From NCBI GenBank assembly GCA_003162495.1, contig PMOF01000100.1, positions 1 to 8,338 on the forward strand: 8,338 nt of DNA. The letters run 5' to 3'. The stretch comes from Acidobacteriaceae bacterium. Its GTDB lineage: Bacteria; Acidobacteriota; Terriglobia; Terriglobales; Acidobacteriaceae. Each line of letters begins with the position of its first letter. Positions within the stretch are counted from its first letter, which is position 1. Positions 5,818 to 8,338 of the stretch are shown piece by piece. The translations under genes were made by a program, and so were the position numbers. The notes beneath the pieces were generated by a model. The model was given only the letters and a program-made list of their open reading frames with translations, searched no databases and was not told the origin of the DNA.

Positions 5818-6824
5818 AGCGCCACTGGCTGGTCCCATTGACGCCGCTCTACGCAGCAGGGCTGGCGCTCCGCGAACTGCGCCTCAACAAAGGTTGGGAG
5901 GCGGTGCAATGTCTGCGCTGGCCGGTGGTCAGCATCGGCAATCTTTCTACGGGCGGCTCGGGGAAGACGCCGCTCACCATCGCGCTGGCCAGGGCGCTGA
6001 CTCAACGCGGGGTTCAGGTGGACGTGCTCTCGCGTGGCTATGGACGACAAAGCAAGCTGCCGGCCCGGGTGTCGATTGGCGAAAGCGCGGAGGCGTTCGG
6101 CGACGAGCCGCTGCTGATGGCGCGAGAAGCCGGGGTTGCGGTTTATGTGGCCGCGGAGCGCTACCAAGCCGGCCTGATGGCCGAAGCGGCACGACCAGCT
6201 TCACCGCATCTTGCCGTGCATCTTCTTGACGATGGCTTTCAACATCGCCAGCTTCACCGCGACCTCGACATTGTGCTGCTCGACCGGCAGGACTGGCAGG
6301 ATAGCCTGCTTCCCGCGGGCAATTTGCGCGAGCCGCGCAAAGCTTTGAGCCGCGCCGGCGTGATCGCCATTACGGCTGAAGGACCGGGATTGGAACCGAA
6401 CCTACAAAAAGACCTGAAGGCCTGGGGTTGGCAAGGTCCGCTGTGGCGGCTGCACCGCAAAATGGAGGTTCCGGCTGTCGAGGAGCCGGTCGTGGCCTTT
6501 TGCGGCATTGCGCGGCCTGAGCAGTTTTTTGAGGGGCTTGAGGCCGGCGGGCTGCATGTAGCCGCTCGCTTTGCCTTCCGTGACCACCACCGCTACAGCG
6601 CCGCGGATCTGAAACGCCTGGCGAGCGCAGCCCGCTCAGCCGGAGCGGGAGTCCTTCTCACCACCGGAAAAGATTTCGTCCGGCTGGGGAAGCTCGCTTC
6701 TGATTTTCCGGAATCTCTGCGGCTGCAAACCGCCGGCCTGCGCATCGAGATCGAGAACGTATCTGAAGCCATCGACTGGCTGGAAGGGCGCCTGAAATCA
6801 AGTTCCGCTGACCCGCGTCTGTGA
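5814..6824 (+). CDS. lpxK: tetraacyldisaccharide 4'-kinase
   Basis: A 336-residue inner-membrane-associated P-loop kinase that phosphorylates the 4' position of the tetraacyldisaccharide 1-phosphate, making lipid IVA for WaaA to glycosylate. The Walker A loop is STGGSGKTP (45-53, Lys51), preceded by VVSIGN. SRGYGR (73-78), GDEP (96-99) and the family-typical DDGFQH (139-144) follow, then the NLREP element and a C-terminal domain with FRDHHRYSAADL. The N-terminal segment (WLVPLTPLYAAGLALR) is the membrane-binding helix. The start is TTG at 5814, within the waaA stop (TTGA overlap), supported by AGGAG at 5801-5805 with an 8-base gap. Length is normal for LpxK. Overlap implies translational coupling with waaA. 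Confidence 0.96.
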   Translation: MKRHWLVPLTPLYAAGLALRELRLNKGWEAVQCLRWPVVSIGNLSTGGSGKTPLTIALARALTQRGVQVDVLSRGYGRQSKLPARVSIGESAEAFGDEPLLMAREAGVAVYVAAERYQAGLMAEAARPASPHLAVHLLDDGFQHRQLHRDLDIVLLDRQDWQDSLLPAGNLREPRKALSRAGVIAITAEGPGLEPNLQKDLKAWGWQGPLWRLHRKMEVPAVEEPVVAFCGIARPEQFFEGLEAGGLHVAARFAFRDHHRYSAADLKRLASAARSAGAGVLLTTGKDFVRLGKLASDFPESLRLQTAGLRIEIENVSEAIDWLEGRLKSSSADPRL

Positions 6825-6836
6825 GAAAATCAGAGT

Positions 6837-7913
6837 TTGCACACGCAGTCCAAGTTTCGCTTACTTGTGGTCCGGCTGGGCGCCATGGGCGATATTCTGC
6901 ATGCGCTGCCGGCCGTGACGGCGCTGCGCCAGGTTCATCCCGAATGGGTGATCGACTGGGTGGCGGAGCCGCGCTGGCAGGCGCTCTTCACCGCCGAGGA
7001 CAGCTTGGGTCGGGTTACCTCGCAGCCGTTGTTGAACCGGCTTTTCTTCGCCCCCACCCGGGAATGGCGCAAAGCGCCGCTCAGTTCTGCGACTCTAAAG
7101 GAAATCAAGCTTTTGCGGCTCGCACTCCGCGCGACCGTATATGACGCCGTGCTCGACTTGCAAGGGGCGATCCGGTCGGCAGTCATAGGGCGGCTGGCCC
7201 ATTGCCCGCGGCTGATCGGCGAAGATGCACCTCGCGAGCGCCCCGCGAGCTGGCTGTTTACGGAGCGGGTCGTCACCCGGGGGGCCCACGTGATTGAGCA
7301 GGATGTGGAGTTGGCTTCAGCGGTGGCCGGTGACGATTTGAAGCCCGCCACGCCCTGGTTGCCGATTGATCCCGCGGCCGAAGCCTGGGCGGATGGAATT
7401 TTGACCCCTGACAGCAAACAACGCACGGTCCTCATCAACCCCGGCGCCGGCTGGGGCGCAAAGCGCTGGCCGACGGAGCGATACGCTGCCGTGGCCCAGG
7501 GCTTCATCGACCGCGGCTGCCGGGTACTGGTGAACGCGGGGCCCGGCGAGGAGCGGCTGGCCGACGCCATCGTGCAGTCGACGGCCGGGGCAACCGCGCT
7601 GAGCGTCACCTTGAGCCAACTTGTCGCCCTCACCCGCCGCATCGCCTTATGCGTCGCCGGGGACACAGGCCCACTGCACCTGGCCTGCGCTCTGGGACGG
7701 CCCGTGGTGGGCATCTACGGACCCACCGACCCCAGCCGGAACGGACCCTTCGGGACCCGCTTCAGAGTGCTGCGGAGTCCGGAGAGTCGCCGTGACCATA
7801 CCCGGCACGCAGCGCCCGAAGCCGGGTTGCTGACCATCCAGCCGGAAGACGTGCTGCGGGTGGCCGATGAACTCGCTGCCGAGGAGGCCCATTCACCTGT
7901 GACCCATTTATGA
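6837..7913 (+). CDS. waaC: lipopolysaccharide heptosyltransferase I (GT9)
   Basis: A 358-residue GT-B enzyme that transfers L-glycero-D-manno-heptose from the ADP-sugar to Kdo of the inner core. The GT9 start LLVVRLGAMGDILHALPAV (residues 9-27) includes Asp19, the position of the catalytic Asp13 of E. coli WaaC. NPGAGWGAKRWP (201-212) carries Lys209, corresponding to the ADP-heptose phosphate-binding lysine, and AGDTGPLHL with Asp276, followed by YGPTDPSRNGP, is the donor-binding signature. It is somewhat longer than E. coli WaaC (319). TTG 6837 is the only start upstream of the first strand in this frame, since a stop lies at 6822-6824. The gap to lpxK is 12 bases. Heptosyltransferase I is favoured over II by the position after waaA and by the first motif, but type II is possible. 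Confidence 0.9.
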   Translation: MHTQSKFRLLVVRLGAMGDILHALPAVTALRQVHPEWVIDWVAEPRWQALFTAEDSLGRVTSQPLLNRLFFAPTREWRKAPLSSATLKEIKLLRLALRATVYDAVLDLQGAIRSAVIGRLAHCPRLIGEDAPRERPASWLFTERVVTRGAHVIEQDVELASAVAGDDLKPATPWLPIDPAAEAWADGILTPDSKQRTVLINPGAGWGAKRWPTERYAAVAQGFIDRGCRVLVNAGPGEERLADAIVQSTAGATALSVTLSQLVALTRRIALCVAGDTGPLHLACALGRPVVGIYGPTDPSRNGPFGTRFRVLRSPESRRDHTRHAAPEAGLLTIQPEDVLRVADELAAEEAHSPVTHL

Positions 7914-7930
7914 TCCAACAGTCGAGTGTG

Positions 7931-7956
7931 CCCAGGTCTCGATCTTGAGACCTGGG
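7931..7956 (+). terminator. 10-bp perfect hairpin after waaC
   Basis: CCCAGGTCTC (7931-7940) and GAGACCTGGG (7947-7956) are exact reverse complements with a 6-base loop, GATCTT. It starts 17 bases after the waaC stop, in the 87-base gap before the next gene. The stem is strong but no T run follows on either strand, so termination would have to be factor-assisted or partial. It may instead protect the 3' end of the LPS message or be a palindromic repeat. Confidence 0.5.
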
Positions 7957-8000
7957 ATACCTCAAAACCCAATCGGCCCTGCCCATCAGGAGCTTATTCG

Positions 8001-8338
8001 TTGAGTCAGCCAAATCAGCAACCCCAGCAAGATTGGATCGCACGCTGGCAGCGCGTGGCCCGCCGCATCCGGGTGCCGTTGGGCTTTCTGGCCGCGGCAC
8101 TCTATCTCTTTGAGCTGTGGCGTCGCGCGCCGTTGCCAGCGGCGGTGGCATGGAGCTTGGCGCTGGTGCTGCCCGGTCTCTGGCTGCGTGCTTATGCAGC
8201 CGGTTACGTGAAAAAGAACCGCGAGCTTACCGTGACGGGTCCCTACGCGCATACGCGCAACCCGCTCTACCTGGGGTCGATGCTGATGGCCGCAGGGTTT
8301 GCGCTGGCGCTGCTCAGTTGGCCGGTGGCGCTGGTGCT
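8001..8338 (+). CDS. isoprenylcysteine carboxyl methyltransferase-family membrane protein (3' end outside window)
   Basis: The first 112 codons of a membrane methyltransferase of the ICMT/PEMT superfamily, which use S-adenosylmethionine to methylate membrane-associated substrates. Residues 25-40 and 46-62 are hydrophobic, and a third segment starts near 93. The signature GYVKKNRELTVTGPYAHTRN followed by PLYLG (residues 68-92) matches the conserved region where the family begins its cofactor-binding part. The start is TTG at 8001, supported by AGGAG at 7988-7992 with an 8-base gap. Bacterial members rarely have known substrates; protein prenyl-cysteine methylation should not be assumed. It follows waaC in the same direction but is set off by a hairpin, so membership in the LPS operon is uncertain. 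The frame runs off the window. Confidence 0.85.
   Translation, partial: MSQPNQQPQQDWIARWQRVARRIRVPLGFLAAALYLFELWRRAPLPAAVAWSLALVLPGLWLRAYAAGYVKKNRELTVTGPYAHTRNPLYLGSMLMAAGFALALLSWPVALV

Noticed and set aside
5729..6229. A 166-codon plus-strand frame spanning the waaA-lpxK junction
   Set aside because: It overlaps two well-supported genes in another frame, and its product is Arg/Ala/Gly-rich without recognisable domains.
6935..7714. A 259-codon open frame on the minus strand inside waaC
   Set aside because: The plus strand carries all GT9 heptosyltransferase motifs in one frame. The antisense product is rich in Ser, Ala, Arg and Pro and shows no motif.
1..8338. CRISPR array, tRNA, rRNA, insertion sequence or replication origin
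   Set aside because: I saw no regularly spaced repeats, no cloverleaf-like sequence, no transposase frame, no clustered DnaA-box-like sites and no long inverted repeats anywhere in the window.

Overview
The window reads as a piece of a GC-rich Gram-negative bacterial chromosome. The firm evidence is a run of lipopolysaccharide-core genes (waaA, lpxK and a WaaC-type heptosyltransferase), which only makes sense in a cell with an LPS outer membrane. Dense gene packing, TTG starts and the mix of neighbours suggest an Acidobacteriota (Terriglobia-like) genome, but this is an inference from general gene style. No rRNA or other phylogenetic marker is present.

Layout. Positions 1-833 (+) hold the C-terminal part of a DinG/YoaA-type superfamily 2 helicase whose start lies outside the window. 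Positions 895-1487 (-) hold a complete MazE-MazF toxin-antitoxin pair with a 7-base overlap. It is preceded by an extended -10 promoter and a pair of TGTATC repeats 11 bp apart that could be its operator. Positions 1640-2317 (+) encode a short Schlafen-type AlbA_2 protein with an unassigned C-terminal part, in DNA visibly poorer in G+C than the rest. The block from about 895 to 2317 looks like accessory material set among housekeeping genes. Then follow a nicotinamidase (2361-3005, +), a two-helix small membrane protein (3061-3324, +), a QueD-type 6-carboxytetrahydropterin synthase (3414-3791, +) and an exported protein of unknown function (3806-4453, -).

From 4510 to the right edge a forward gene train builds the inner LPS core: Kdo transferase, then lipid A 4'-kinase overlapping it by 4 bases, then heptosyltransferase 12 bases further on. 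After an 87-base gap with a perfect 10-bp hairpin comes the start of an isoprenylcysteine carboxyl methyltransferase-family membrane protein, cut by the window end. Together WaaA, LpxK and WaaC phosphorylate the lipid A precursor, add Kdo and add the first heptose on the cytoplasmic side of the inner membrane.

There is no CRISPR array, tRNA, rRNA, transposase or integrase that I can recognise. No stretch longer than 300 bases lacks a gene; the longest gap is 1488-1639. The most unusual item is the compact AlbA_2 protein beside mazEF. I do not see strong evidence for a wholly new system.
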